Source of the DNA: Firmicutes bacterium UBA6226
GTDB lineage: Bacteria; Bacillota_A; Clostridia; Peptostreptococcales; Acidaminobacteraceae
Direction of reading: 5' to 3'
Assembly: GCA_002441045.1 (NCBI GenBank)
Contig: DJWQ01000256.1
Coordinates: forward strand, 14,935 to 40,148
DNA: 25,214 nucleotides
In this document: positions 14,761 to 23,380 of the stretch, in pieces
Layout of the letters: every line of letters starts with the position of its first letter
How positions within the stretch are numbered: the stretch's first letter is position 1
Position numbers and translations under genes: made by a program
The notes under the pieces: generated by a model
Told to the model about the DNA's origin: nothing
What the model saw: the letters and a program-made list of their open reading frames with translations, nothing else
The model's database searches: none

Positions 14761-16479
14761 TTATTGATTTTCGATTAACATTCTTAATTTTTCAGCGACT
14801 GCATTATATTCTAATTCTTCTTTTATGCAATCTTCCCTTTTTGAGAACTCTACGATGCCCTCATCAATGCCTTTACCTACTGTTACTCTTAGCGGAATTC
14901 CAATTAAATCCGCATCCGTAAACTTAACTCCTGCTCTTTCATTTCTGTCATCGATCATAACCGAGATGCCCATTTTTTGTAAACGGTTATAAAGCTCAAA
15001 TGCTTTTTCAACTTGAAGATCATTTTTAACATTGACGATTGTAATTAATACATGATACGGCGCAACTGATAATGGCCAAACAATCCCCTTCTCATCATGA
15101 AACTGTTCAACTATTGCCGAAACACATCTTGAAATACCAATCCCATATGAACCCATTACAAAATGCTTTGCTTTTCCATCTTTATCAAGGAAGGTTGCAT
15201 TCATTGCTTTTGAATACTTATCGCCCAACTGGAAGATGTTACCTACTTCAGTTCCTCTGTCGATTAAAAGTGGTTTTTGACAATGTGGACATGCATCACC
15301 GGCCTCTACAGAAACAAGATCATCCACGCCTTTACAGATTGCTCGATCTAGTTTTACGTTCTTTAAGTGATAATCCACTTCGTTTGCGCCACATATACCA
15401 TTTTTTATATCAAAAACACGTTGGTCTGCATAAATCTCTACATTTGAACTTAATCCTAAAGGCCCAACAAATCCAAGCACTGTTCCTGCCATAGATTTAA
15501 TTTCATCTTCTGATAGCATGACAATTTCATCTTCTGATATACCAGCAAGCTTTCCAAACTTGACCAAATTCAAGGTTCTATGTCCTGGAACCATAATAGC
15601 AAATACGCGTTTTGCATCTTCAGAACGGTAGAGTAAAGTCTTTACAAAACGACTTGCCTCACAATCAAAAAAGCTTTCTAGTTCTTCAATGGTTTTAACA
15701 TTAGGCGTATGCACTTTTTCATTTTCTATTGAAGCGGATTCAACAGTCCCTTCAATATCAAATATTGCAGGTGCAACTTCATCCGTCGCCGCAAAATCAC
15801 ATGCATCACAGTAAGCGATTGTACTTTCACCACTTGGTGTAATTGCAATATATTCATGCGATATACTGCCACCCATATTACCTGAATCCCCTAATACGAC
15901 CTTATATTTCATTGCCATTCTATCAAATGCTTTATTATAGGCAACCGCCATATTATCGTAAGATTTAACCATACTCTCATGATCCACGTCAAAAGTGTAA
16001 GCATCTTTCATGATAAACTCTCTTGCTCTTACAAGTCCAAAGCGCGGGCGTCTCTCATCTCTATATTTTGTCTGAATTTGATAGAGATTAAGTGGCAATT
16101 GTTTGTATGATTTAAGTTCATTATTAATTAAAAATGTGAAATACTCTTCATGCGTTGGTCCTAAACAAAACTCACGATCATGGCGATCCTTCAGTTTAAA
16201 CATCTCAGGGCCAAAGTTTTCCCATCTTTGACTTGCATCCCAAATCTCTCTTGGCTGAATTGCACTCATTAACACTTCTTGTGCTCCGTGAGCATCCATT
16301 TCTTCTCTAACAATTTGCTCGATATTTTTCATAACTCTAAAGCCCAGTGGTAAGAATGAATACACTCCCGATACTAGCTTTCTAATCATACCAGCTCTTA
16401 ATAAAAGTTGTGCACTCATGATATCAGCATCACTTGGCACTTCTCTAAGTGTAGGCATATATAAATTTGACATTTTCAT
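14761..16479 (-). CDS. proS: Prolyl-tRNA synthetase, bacterial type with editing insertion
   Basis: This 572-residue class II synthetase charges tRNA-Pro. Class II core elements are LRAGMIRKLVSGVYSFLPLGFRV (motif 1 region, 27-49), KYRDERRPRFGLVRAREF (motif 2, 138-155) and MGSYGIGISR (motif 3). Between motifs 2 and 3 lies the roughly 180-residue INS editing domain that clears alanyl-tRNA-Pro. A Cys pair (CPHC) precedes RGTEVGNIFQLGDKYS. The C-terminal anticodon-binding domain is complete. The ATG at 16479 is six bases after GAGGTG; the GTG within that site (16488) was rejected as start. The gene has its own promoter; no good terminator separates it from the ndh2-like gene, so some read-through is possible. 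Confidence 0.96.
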   Translation of the reverse strand: MKMSNLYMPTLREVPSDADIMSAQLLLRAGMIRKLVSGVYSFLPLGFRVMKNIEQIVREEMDAHGAQEVLMSAIQPREIWDASQRWENFGPEMFKLKDRHDREFCLGPTHEEYFTFLINNELKSYKQLPLNLYQIQTKYRDERRPRFGLVRAREFIMKDAYTFDVDHESMVKSYDNMAVAYNKAFDRMAMKYKVVLGDSGNMGGSISHEYIAITPSGESTIAYCDACDFAATDEVAPAIFDIEGTVESASIENEKVHTPNVKTIEELESFFDCEASRFVKTLLYRSEDAKRVFAIMVPGHRTLNLVKFGKLAGISEDEIVMLSEDEIKSMAGTVLGFVGPLGLSSNVEIYADQRVFDIKNGICGANEVDYHLKNVKLDRAICKGVDDLVSVEAGDACPHCQKPLLIDRGTEVGNIFQLGDKYSKAMNATFLDKDGKAKHFVMGSYGIGISRCVSAIVEQFHDEKGIVWPLSVAPYHVLITIVNVKNDLQVEKAFELYNRLQKMGISVMIDDRNERAGVKFTDADLIGIPLRVTVGKGIDEGIVEFSKREDCIKEELEYNAVAEKLRMLIENQ

Positions 16480-16514
16480 ATAATTCACCTCATTATCGTA
16501 CTGCTCAATTCACT

Positions 16515-16543
16515 ATAATATATGAAAAAACATGAAAATACAA
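16515..16543 (-). promoter_or_regulatory. Probable promoter of proS
   Basis: On the minus strand TTGTAT (16543-16538), 17 bases and TATTAT (16520-16515). The leader is about 30 bases, too short for a T-box. Confidence 0.5.
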
Positions 16544-16628
16544 GGAAAACCCGACTAAAATAATAATAATTAACATCTGAGTTTTAAATAAAGATACCTG
16601 ATTAAATCCAAATCAGTTTGCTTCAGAA

Positions 16629-16671
16629 AAAGAAAATCCTCAAATCTATTGTTTTCAATAAATTTGAGGAT
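16629..16671 (-). terminator. Terminator of the U32 gene
   Basis: A 16-bp stem with one wobble (16636-16651 with 16656-16671) and a 4-base loop is followed on the minus strand by TTTTCTTTTT. It lies 27 bases after the U32 stop. Confidence 0.88.
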
Positions 16672-16697
16672 GATAAGCATTTATTCAGGTAATTTGA

Positions 16698-18941
16698 TTA
16701 CATAATTTCTTTATTGTAATGGCCTCTCGTATCGGTCTCTTGATTGAAAACTGATCGAACAAGCGATCCATCTAGCTTACCTAATGCCTTACTGATCGTT
16801 TTGATGACTTGATCTCGTGATTCTACTGTAAAGTTCAATCGATAAGCCTCTACGCCCTTTATGTTTTGAAGTTCATCTAGCAAATTCAATGTCTTACCAT
16901 TTAAAATTGTTACTGTGCAATCTTCATGTGTGATTATAGGAAACGAACCGTGCTCGTCTTTGATAACATATTGTTTCGTTCTACACAAACCGCATTGATT
17001 CATTTTTTTCAGTGGACAGTACTTCGTGAACATCAAAGGCGCTTTACCATAGACGATCATCTCAAGTGCCGGTGCACCTTCATTTTCTTTATGATAAGCT
17101 TCGATTAAGTCATCAACTTGACTTTTGTTTAATTCATAAGATAATGTAACACGCTTTGCACCTAGTTTATAGAGCTCAAAACAACTGGTTGCATTTACAA
17201 CATTTAATGAATAGTCGGTGACAAAGTCATTTTTATCTTTATAGTGATAAATGCCACCATATCCACCGATGAGCAATTGTCCTGACTTTTCTTGATACTC
17301 AATTTGATTTCTTCTGATGATGTTATCGTAATAAACTTCCTTTATACCACTACTGATACATGCATCATACTGTTCCTTTGTCGTTACAGTTGCTGTAAGA
17401 TACGGTTGATTGAACGAAAAGGTTATTTTTTTATTTGACGCAACAGCTTTAACTCGATTCTTTTTACTACTTAACTTTAAGTCATATAATGCCTGAACAA
17501 TATCACGTCTTGCTGCGTTTAGGACTTTAGCGGGTATAAACGCACCATACTCATCGAACTCAACATGATTAAGTACAAATATCGTATCGTTTAACCTTGC
17601 AACTTGTTTAATCACTTGTTCCTTTGTAGTTGGATTATTTATTGCCTCTGCTAAAACTTCTTCACTTTCATAGACGTAGTTGAAACCCAACCCTTCTGCA
17701 TCTATAACCAGTTTTGAATCCGGATAAGCATAGATTTTAAGGTTCAAATCAAATCTTTTAAACTCATTTTCAAGCGAAGCCTCAAGCGACTTATAATAAG
17801 CATAGTCTTTCGTGATGTAAACTAGGTCACCTTTAGATAACTTTTCTTTAATCTTGATATAGCAAACTCGGTCAGCTTTGTTAATTAAGTTCCCCTCTTT
17901 ATCGTAGAGCTTGACTACTGTGAGTACGACATCTTCATTATTGTGGCTAATTCTTATAATATCATTTTGATTTAAGGGTTTCGATAGTGTAATCTCATAC
18001 GTATCTTTAATGATCTTCGAAATCCAACCAATTTCAAATCCGACATTATTTGGTCGAGTAATATTGGTAATGTCTTTTTTATCTTCATGAAATAGATAGC
18101 CTTTTGTGTAAGTTCTATTAAAGGTTTTACTTAAATCCTCTATATCAGTCGTGGTAATTTCGCCATCTAAGGCCTTTCTATATTTTGAAACAACATTTGC
18201 CACATAAGCAGGTTCTTTCATACGACCTTCAATTTTTAAAGAATCTATCTCCTTTAAATCTTCAATGTGTTCAATTGTGTTTAAATCTTTTGTCGATAAA
18301 ATATAGTTTTTTCCTATTACAGTATCCGTTGTTTGATCTATGAGCTCATATTCTTTTCGACAGGAGCCAACACATCGACCTCGGTTCCCACTTCTATAAC
18401 CAATTAATCCCGACATGAGACAATTGCCCGAATAAGAGACACATAACGCACCATGTACAAAAATTTCCAACGGTATTTTCGCACTTTTCTTAATTTCTTT
18501 TACTTTTTCGATCTCGACTTCTCTAGACAAGACCACTCGCTTTGCACCTAGTTCTTTAAATAATAGTGTTCCTTCTAAATCATCAATTCCCATTTGTGTT
18601 GAACAATGTGCCTCTAAATCCACAAAGTTATTAACGATGTAATCGAGAGCAGCCAAATCTTGAACAATGATGCCATCGACTCCAATCTCGTTCAAAAGAT
18701 TCATTTGCTCTTTCATTTCTGAAATTTCACTTTCAAATACGATGGTATTCATTGTGACGTAGATTTTTACATTTCTAAGATGTGCATAAGCAACTGCTTC
18801 TTTCAAAGTTTCAAAATCGAAATTTGATGAATATGCACGTGCGCCAAATTTTTGCATTCCCAAATATATTGCATCACACCCATTAGAAATAGCAGCTTTT
18901 AAAGCCTCCATATTTCCTGCAGGAGCTAATAATTCCGTCAT
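16698..18941 (-). CDS. U32 family protein (peptidase U32 / RlhA-like) with C-terminal DUF3656-type extension
   Basis: This 747-residue cytosolic protein begins with the U32 hallmark ELLAPAGNMEALKAAISNGCDAIYLG. The U32 signature EIFVHGALCVSYSGNCLMSG (159-178) supplies C167 and C174, and RGRCVGSC supplies C190 and C194; related U32 proteins bind an iron-sulfur cluster through such cysteines. A second Cys cluster (KYCPLKKMNQCGLC) lies near residue 665. The length and C-terminal half match the U32 plus DUF3656 group, often annotated as collagenase. Better-studied long members (RlhA) hydroxylate 23S rRNA C2501, so RNA modification is more likely than proteolysis; this is inference. ATG at 18941 follows TTGGAGGAAAAG; an upstream TTG overlaps that site. 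Confidence 0.9.
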   Translation of the reverse strand: MTELLAPAGNMEALKAAISNGCDAIYLGMQKFGARAYSSNFDFETLKEAVAYAHLRNVKIYVTMNTIVFESEISEMKEQMNLLNEIGVDGIIVQDLAALDYIVNNFVDLEAHCSTQMGIDDLEGTLLFKELGAKRVVLSREVEIEKVKEIKKSAKIPLEIFVHGALCVSYSGNCLMSGLIGYRSGNRGRCVGSCRKEYELIDQTTDTVIGKNYILSTKDLNTIEHIEDLKEIDSLKIEGRMKEPAYVANVVSKYRKALDGEITTTDIEDLSKTFNRTYTKGYLFHEDKKDITNITRPNNVGFEIGWISKIIKDTYEITLSKPLNQNDIIRISHNNEDVVLTVVKLYDKEGNLINKADRVCYIKIKEKLSKGDLVYITKDYAYYKSLEASLENEFKRFDLNLKIYAYPDSKLVIDAEGLGFNYVYESEEVLAEAINNPTTKEQVIKQVARLNDTIFVLNHVEFDEYGAFIPAKVLNAARRDIVQALYDLKLSSKKNRVKAVASNKKITFSFNQPYLTATVTTKEQYDACISSGIKEVYYDNIIRRNQIEYQEKSGQLLIGGYGGIYHYKDKNDFVTDYSLNVVNATSCFELYKLGAKRVTLSYELNKSQVDDLIEAYHKENEGAPALEMIVYGKAPLMFTKYCPLKKMNQCGLCRTKQYVIKDEHGSFPIITHEDCTVTILNGKTLNLLDELQNIKGVEAYRLNFTVESRDQVIKTISKALGKLDGSLVRSVFNQETDTRGHYNKEIM

Positions 18942-18984
18942 CTTTTCCTCCAAACTATTCGCTTCAAAGCACTAGATATCTCTA

Positions 18985-19062
18985 ATAGGCTTTAACTTTT
19001 ATTACAGGACGTCGATCAATTATAGCTATCATTAATCGAGCCACTTATTGATCACAGCCTAT
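18985..19062 (-). promoter_or_regulatory. Candidate structured RNA leader of the U32 gene
   Basis: In the minus-strand transcript three nested stems can form. P1 pairs AUAGGCU (19062-19056 region) with AGCCUAU (18991-18985), 7 bp. P2 pairs GAUCAAU (19053-19047) with AUUGAUC (19020-19014), 7 bp. P3 pairs UGGCU (19043-19039) with AGCUA (19027-19023), 5 bp with one G-U. The 3' side between P2 and P1 has a 22-base unpaired strand. About 45 bases separate P1 from the start codon. I recognise no known riboswitch class. Confidence 0.4.
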
Positions 19063-19110
19063 ATTTACCCACTTACATAAAATTAAATGACTCAAATTTC
19101 CTCAAATAGC

Positions 19111-19139
19111 ATTATAACAAGTCAAGCCTCACAAAACAA
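19111..19139 (-). promoter_or_regulatory. Promoter of the U32 gene
   Basis: On the minus strand TTGTTT (19139-19134), 17 bases and a perfect TATAAT (19116-19111) with an extended TGT before it. The start codon is about 165 bases downstream. Confidence 0.7.
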
Positions 19140-19184
19140 GAAATCTTGTATGAACATTTAGTCATGATTCAAGTGAAATAATAC

Positions 19185-19225
19185 ATAAAAAATCTCTAAA
19201 CACGTTTAATTATGTGTTTAGAGAT
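19185..19225 (-). terminator. Terminator of the cobamide operon
   Basis: A 12-bp stem (19192-19203 with 19214-19225) with a 10-base loop is followed on the minus strand by six T. It lies about 80 bases after the cbiA stop. Confidence 0.85.
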
Positions 19226-19303
19226 GCATACTAGAACTGCCTTAACTCGACTTTTCAACTATTTTATATTATCCTTATGCAAATACCATTTAAAATCTTT
19301 GAA

Positions 19304-20725
19304 CTATCTCTTTGATAAATGTGAGATTAGGTAATCAAAAAACTCAAGATTGCTGTACCAATGTGTATGAACGTACGTGCCAAAGGCATTCTTATATTTA
19401 AGACCACACAAATGCTGTTTTCCTTTCCGATTGACTGTAACATGATAGCTTTGATCGTTTTGGGGGATGATTTGAGAATGATGAAATTCATGACCTCTGA
19501 CGGATACCTTGCCCTCAAATTCTGCCTCTACATGTCCAAATCGCTGCAATCTCTGTGTCATAACTGTATCTGCATCTATGGCTCCAACCATATTATATGT
19601 GTTTTGGTTCAAATCTGTGATAGAATTCGTAAGATACATGAAACCTCCGCATTCAGCATAAACAGGACCACCCTTAACGATAAAATCACGAATACTCTCC
19701 CGCATTGCTCTATTTTGCTCCAAAGCTTCACTGAAAATTTCTGGATAACCCCCTCCTAATAAAACTGCATCGATTTGAATTGGCAACGCCGAATCCATCA
19801 TCGGTGAAAAAGGGATTAGTTTTATGCCTACGGCTTGGAGTAACTCCAAATTATCGGTGTAATAAAATGAAAACGCTTGATCTTTCGCATAAGCTAAAGT
19901 AAGACCACCATTTTGCAGAATTCTATTTTTGATTTGAGCAACCTTTTTTTCAACATATTGATTATAGCTTTTTTTACTACCATCTATACTAACTTTATCA
20001 AGATTCACTGATTCTGATATCAAATCTACTGAGGTTTGCTCTTGAAGCGTATTAAAATCAGCAATGATGCCATCGATATCGACAGTTTCCTCAACCATTT
20101 TTGCCATCGTTTGTATTTTAGCTTCAATCTCAACATCTTCTTCAGCTTGAACCAAACCCAAATGGCGACTTTTTAAGCTAATCTCTTCATTGGGTTTTAA
20201 ATAACCGTATGCTTTAATTGGCAAGTGCGTTTCAACTGCTCTTTTAAGTAACTGATAGTGGTGTTCTGTCTTGATCTTATTAAAAACCACACCTTTAATT
20301 TTGGAAGGCGACTGAAATCCGATCAAACCACTTAAAATAGCCGCTGCAGTAAGCGCAGTACTAGAGCCGTCCATCACAATCAAAACAGGGGTATCAATGA
20401 CCTGTGCAAGGTGAGCAGAACTGCCTGTAATCTCGGACGGATCATGCCCATCAAAGTATCCCATTACACCTTCTATGACAGCTAGATCAACCGACTCAGA
20501 ATGATTATTATAAAGATAAGCCAAAGCATCATCTGGCACCATCCAAGTTGGTAAATTATAAGACGGATTACCAGTAGCTAATCTATGAAACATAGGGTCG
20601 ATGTAGTCAGGACCCGATTTAAAACCTGCAACTGTTAAATTTCGATCTCTTAACGCTCGCATCAAACCAATCGTTAATGTTGTTTTCCCCGATCCACTGG
20701 AAACACCAGCTATCATAATCCCCAT
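19304..20725 (-). CDS. cbiA: Cobyrinate a,c-diamide synthase
   Basis: This 473-residue ATP- and glutamine-dependent amidase converts cobyrinate (Co-precorrin form) to its a,c-diamide. The N-terminal dethiobiotin-synthase-like domain has the P-loop GVSSGSGKTT (7-16) and FKSGPDYIDPMFH. The C-terminal class I glutamine amidotransferase domain (about 270-470) has GGGYPEIF and the nucleophile C359 in YAECGGFMYL. The conserved FHHSQI and YVHTHWYSN follow. The length is normal for CbiA. The start at 20725 has GGGGAG seven bases upstream and overlaps the 3' end of cobS by 13 bases, so the two are translationally coupled. It is the last gene of the operon. Confidence 0.95.
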   Translation of the reverse strand: MGIMIAGVSSGSGKTTLTIGLMRALRDRNLTVAGFKSGPDYIDPMFHRLATGNPSYNLPTWMVPDDALAYLYNNHSESVDLAVIEGVMGYFDGHDPSEITGSSAHLAQVIDTPVLIVMDGSSTALTAAAILSGLIGFQSPSKIKGVVFNKIKTEHHYQLLKRAVETHLPIKAYGYLKPNEEISLKSRHLGLVQAEEDVEIEAKIQTMAKMVEETVDIDGIIADFNTLQEQTSVDLISESVNLDKVSIDGSKKSYNQYVEKKVAQIKNRILQNGGLTLAYAKDQAFSFYYTDNLELLQAVGIKLIPFSPMMDSALPIQIDAVLLGGGYPEIFSEALEQNRAMRESIRDFIVKGGPVYAECGGFMYLTNSITDLNQNTYNMVGAIDADTVMTQRLQRFGHVEAEFEGKVSVRGHEFHHSQIIPQNDQSYHVTVNRKGKQHLCGLKYKNAFGTYVHTHWYSNLEFFDYLISHLSKR

Positions 20726-21462
20726 ATAGGACTCCCCACTAAAGTACTAAATATATAACCTGAAAGTATAAAGCAAACTTGAATGACTTCTATGGTCATA
20801 CCAATGGTGTCACCCGTATGCCCATCAATCGTTTTAAGGCATTTATTTTGAATGATCAATAACATCAACAGACAAAAAAAGATTGCAAATAACCCTTTTA
20901 AACCTAAGAGAACGCCTACAAGACATGATACAACTGCTAAAACAAATACGCCATGTAATGGTTTAAGATGATGCATAAATAAATAGCCCATACCTTGATC
21001 CTTTCTTGCATAGTCACCAAAGCTACCTGCGATCAAACCAAAAGACTTTCCCACGAAAGGCATTAAGAAGAGCCACATAAATGTCAGATTGCCTGCGATG
21101 ATTATCATACTAATAAAATAAAGGATTAAAGCGATTACACCAAAGGATCCAATATGTGAATCCTTCATTATCATTAAAATACGTTCTTTATCTCTTGCAC
21201 TAAAAAGTCCATCCGCACTATCGGCAAGCCCATCTAAATGGATGCCACCAGATATGACAAGATAGACGATTGTAATAAGTAATCCTTTAATTAATGCATT
21301 GTCAATTGGTAGCAGTGAGAATGGCACAAGGAAAAGCCCAATGATCAATCCCACTAATGGAAAGTACTTTAATCCACTTAGATATCGTTTTTCGGTATAC
21401 TCGATTCGATTGCCGATTGGAATTCTAGTAAAAAAGCTAATCATTAGTAAAAGTCCAGACAT
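20713..21462 (-). CDS. cobS: Adenosylcobinamide-GDP ribazoletransferase (cobalamin synthase)
   Basis: This 249-residue integral membrane enzyme joins adenosylcobinamide-GDP with the lower-ligand riboside (or its phosphate) in the last steps of cobamide synthesis. It has the N-terminal FFTRIPIG, the signature GGIHLDGLADSADGLFSARDKERILMIMKDSHIGSFG with its metal-binding aspartates, and about six to seven hydrophobic segments. The length is typical. The start follows AAGGAAG, somewhat further upstream than usual. It lies 100 bases after cobU and overlaps cbiA. No CobT or CobC homologue is in the window, so the ligand activation genes must be elsewhere. Confidence 0.95.
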   Translation of the reverse strand: MSGLLLMISFFTRIPIGNRIEYTEKRYLSGLKYFPLVGLIIGLFLVPFSLLPIDNALIKGLLITIVYLVISGGIHLDGLADSADGLFSARDKERILMIMKDSHIGSFGVIALILYFISMIIIAGNLTFMWLFLMPFVGKSFGLIAGSFGDYARKDQGMGYLFMHHLKPLHGVFVLAVVSCLVGVLLGLKGLFAIFFCLLMLLIIQNKCLKTIDGHTGDTIGMTIEVIQVCFILSGYIFSTLVGSPIWGL

Positions 21463-21562
21463 AGGTTAATCTTCCTTCCACGGATATTATTATAGTTTTT
21501 CTGAAAAATTAATAGATCATTAATACGCATTCAATTTTTGGCTTAGTCTGTATTTTTTCTTT

Positions 21563-22132
21563 TTATTCAGCCACTTTTAACTTTAGCGGCAAACCTACAG
21601 CAACAAATGTGACTTCATCAGCAAGTGTTGCAACATACCGATTGATACGACCAGAAATATCTCTAAAATAATTACCAAGCTTATAAGGCGCTACCAAACC
21701 TAACCCCACCTCATTGGTGACAAGAATAAGTTTTTTTCCACTCTTTTGACAGCTATCAATTAAATTATTGAACTCATCTTTGATGTTACTTTCAACTTCA
21801 TCTAATTGAACTGGCGAAATGGCTTCATAATCTTGATGATAGGCAAACATTAGATTGGTCATCATCACCGTCATGCAGTCCAGTAAAATCACATCTGCAC
21901 GAATAAAATCCTTATGTTGCCCAATTGACTTAAAATCTATATACTGTTCAATTGTTGGCCAAGTTTTCGGTCGACTTTCAATATGCTTTTTGATTCGTTC
22001 AGCCATAGACCCATCTGTATCAATTGCCGTTGCGATATACGTCACTCTCTCAGAGAGCGCTTTTGCACAGCTTTCGGCATACTCTGATTTGCCACTTCTT
22101 GCGCCACCGACGATGAGATGTACTTTTGACAT
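21563..22132 (-). CDS. cobU: Adenosylcobinamide kinase / adenosylcobinamide-phosphate guanylyltransferase
   Basis: This 189-residue bifunctional enzyme phosphorylates adenosylcobinamide and transfers GMP to it. The P-loop GGARSGKS (9-16) is intact. H50 in RIKKHIESRP matches the histidine that carries the GMP intermediate in the Salmonella enzyme. LLDCMTVMMTNL, LVTNEVGLGLVAPYKLGNYFRDISGRINR and the C-terminal GLPLKLK are family blocks. The length is typical. The start follows TAGGAGGAAG. The 112-base gap before it contains a weak 5-bp inverted repeat (AACCG/CGGTT) just upstream of the ribosome binding site and nothing else clear. Confidence 0.96.
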   Translation of the reverse strand: MSKVHLIVGGARSGKSEYAESCAKALSERVTYIATAIDTDGSMAERIKKHIESRPKTWPTIEQYIDFKSIGQHKDFIRADVILLDCMTVMMTNLMFAYHQDYEAISPVQLDEVESNIKDEFNNLIDSCQKSGKKLILVTNEVGLGLVAPYKLGNYFRDISGRINRYVATLADEVTFVAVGLPLKLKVAE

Positions 22133-22244
22133 ACTTCCTCCTAACCGAGTCTGGTTGATAATACGGTTTTATACGTTAAATACCTTTTAGCTTCAATTTA
22201 TGATTTCAAATATCGGATTCAATTAACAAATTAAATTTATGAGT

Positions 22245-23342
22245 TTATTCTTTTGATTCACTATACAAGTTTACTACACTTATAAGCGCATCAACCATTT
22301 TCATATTTTCTTCACGTGTGCTAACCGCAATTCGATAATAGCTTGCATCCAAACCTCTAAAATCAAGGCATTTTCTCAAATGTATATCCTTTTCGATGAG
22401 ATCTTCATAAATCTTTTCACAAATTTCAGGTGATTGCCTTAGCTTGATTAATACAAAATTAGCTTCAGCTGAAAATACGTCAACACCGTTTATCCTTTTG
22501 AGCTGGTCTTCTACCCATGCACTTTCTATCGTGACCCACTTTTCAAGCTCACTTCTAAACGCCGTTTGTTCCATAAAATAAGGGATCATACGAAGTGCAA
22601 AGTGGTTAAGTGCCCAAGGTTCACGTAATTTATTAACCTTCTCTATAAGTGCTTTGCTTCCAAACAAATAGCCAATTCTGATACCTGGGACACGATAGGT
22701 TTTCGTCATGGATCGTATGATGATAATTGGATATTTTTGAATTAGAGCTTTCATTTTACGATGATGATCTGGTCGATCCTTGAACTCGATAAAGGACTCG
22801 TCTATCACTATAGCTGGGACTTCATTTTCAGGAAAATAGGCAATGAATTTTTCAATTTCATCAGCATGAGTAAAATGACCTGTAGGGTTATTGGGATTAC
22901 AAAAATAGACTGCTTCAGTCATACGTCCAAATTTTGCCTTTGACGCCTCAAAAACCCTCTTTGAAACGTCTTCCATGTTTATATCACGTTCCATAAATGT
23001 AGCTACGTGTTCAATCTTAGTATGATTTTGACTTAAAGCGCGCTCATACTCAGTAAACGTCGGCTGAAGAATCACTGCGTTTTCGAACTTAAGCGCTCTT
23101 GCGATAAGATAGATTAAGTCAGTGGCACCATTTCCTAAGATGATATCACTTTCACTTAAGCCAAGTGCCTCACCTATTGATTTTCTAGCAGTTATGCCAT
23201 CAATTTCTGGATACTTCATCATTTCTTCTATGCTGTTATTGATCAATTCTCTTAACTCATTTTCAAACTTTATTTGGGGTATATTCACACTTAAGTCAAT
23301 TAAACCTTCTTTTTTTAGTTGCCCACCATGGTAGTTCATCAT
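22245..23342 (-). CDS. cobD: Threonine-phosphate decarboxylase (PLP-dependent, Salmonella CobD type)
   Basis: This 365-residue fold-type I PLP enzyme of the histidinol-phosphate aminotransferase family should decarboxylate L-threonine-O-3-phosphate to (R)-1-amino-2-propanol phosphate, the linker of the nucleotide loop. The N-terminal YHGG (residues 4-7) is a mark of CobD. NGATDLIYLI, CNPNNPTG (148-155), VIDESFIEF and SMTKTYRVPGIRIGY with the PLP lysine K214 are present. Context next to cbiB and cobU favours CobD over HisC. Two adjacent ATG codons follow AAGGAG; the first (23342) has the better spacing. Note that CobD names a different enzyme (CbiB) in Pseudomonas nomenclature. Confidence 0.9.
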   Translation of the reverse strand: MMNYHGGQLKKEGLIDLSVNIPQIKFENELRELINNSIEEMMKYPEIDGITARKSIGEALGLSESDIILGNGATDLIYLIARALKFENAVILQPTFTEYERALSQNHTKIEHVATFMERDINMEDVSKRVFEASKAKFGRMTEAVYFCNPNNPTGHFTHADEIEKFIAYFPENEVPAIVIDESFIEFKDRPDHHRKMKALIQKYPIIIIRSMTKTYRVPGIRIGYLFGSKALIEKVNKLREPWALNHFALRMIPYFMEQTAFRSELEKWVTIESAWVEDQLKRINGVDVFSAEANFVLIKLRQSPEICEKIYEDLIEKDIHLRKCLDFRGLDASYYRIAVSTREENMKMVDALISVVNLYSESKE

Positions 23343-23380
23343 TTGATATTACTCCTTGTCTTTGAAAAGCAAAGCACGTT

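Larger units (their letters stand above)
18942..19303. other. 362-base gene-free region: U32 leader and promoter, cobamide operon terminator
   Basis: From right to left it holds the cbiA terminator (19185-19225), the U32 promoter (19139-19111) and a leader of about 160 bases with nested inverted repeats (18985-19062). No open reading frame with a ribosome binding site is seen. Confidence 0.8.

Noticed and set aside
15072..15494. 140-codon plus-strand open frame
   Set aside because: It lies wholly antisense to proS, has no ribosome binding site and encodes low-complexity His/Leu-rich sequence. It is a shadow of the real gene.
16480..16640. T-box leader before proS (and likewise before asnS)
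   Set aside because: The predicted leaders are only about 30-50 bases and no T-box core sequence is present.
22133..22244. Regulatory RNA or promoter in the cobD-cobU gap
   Set aside because: Only a weak 5-bp inverted repeat and AT-rich sequence are seen; nothing can be supported.
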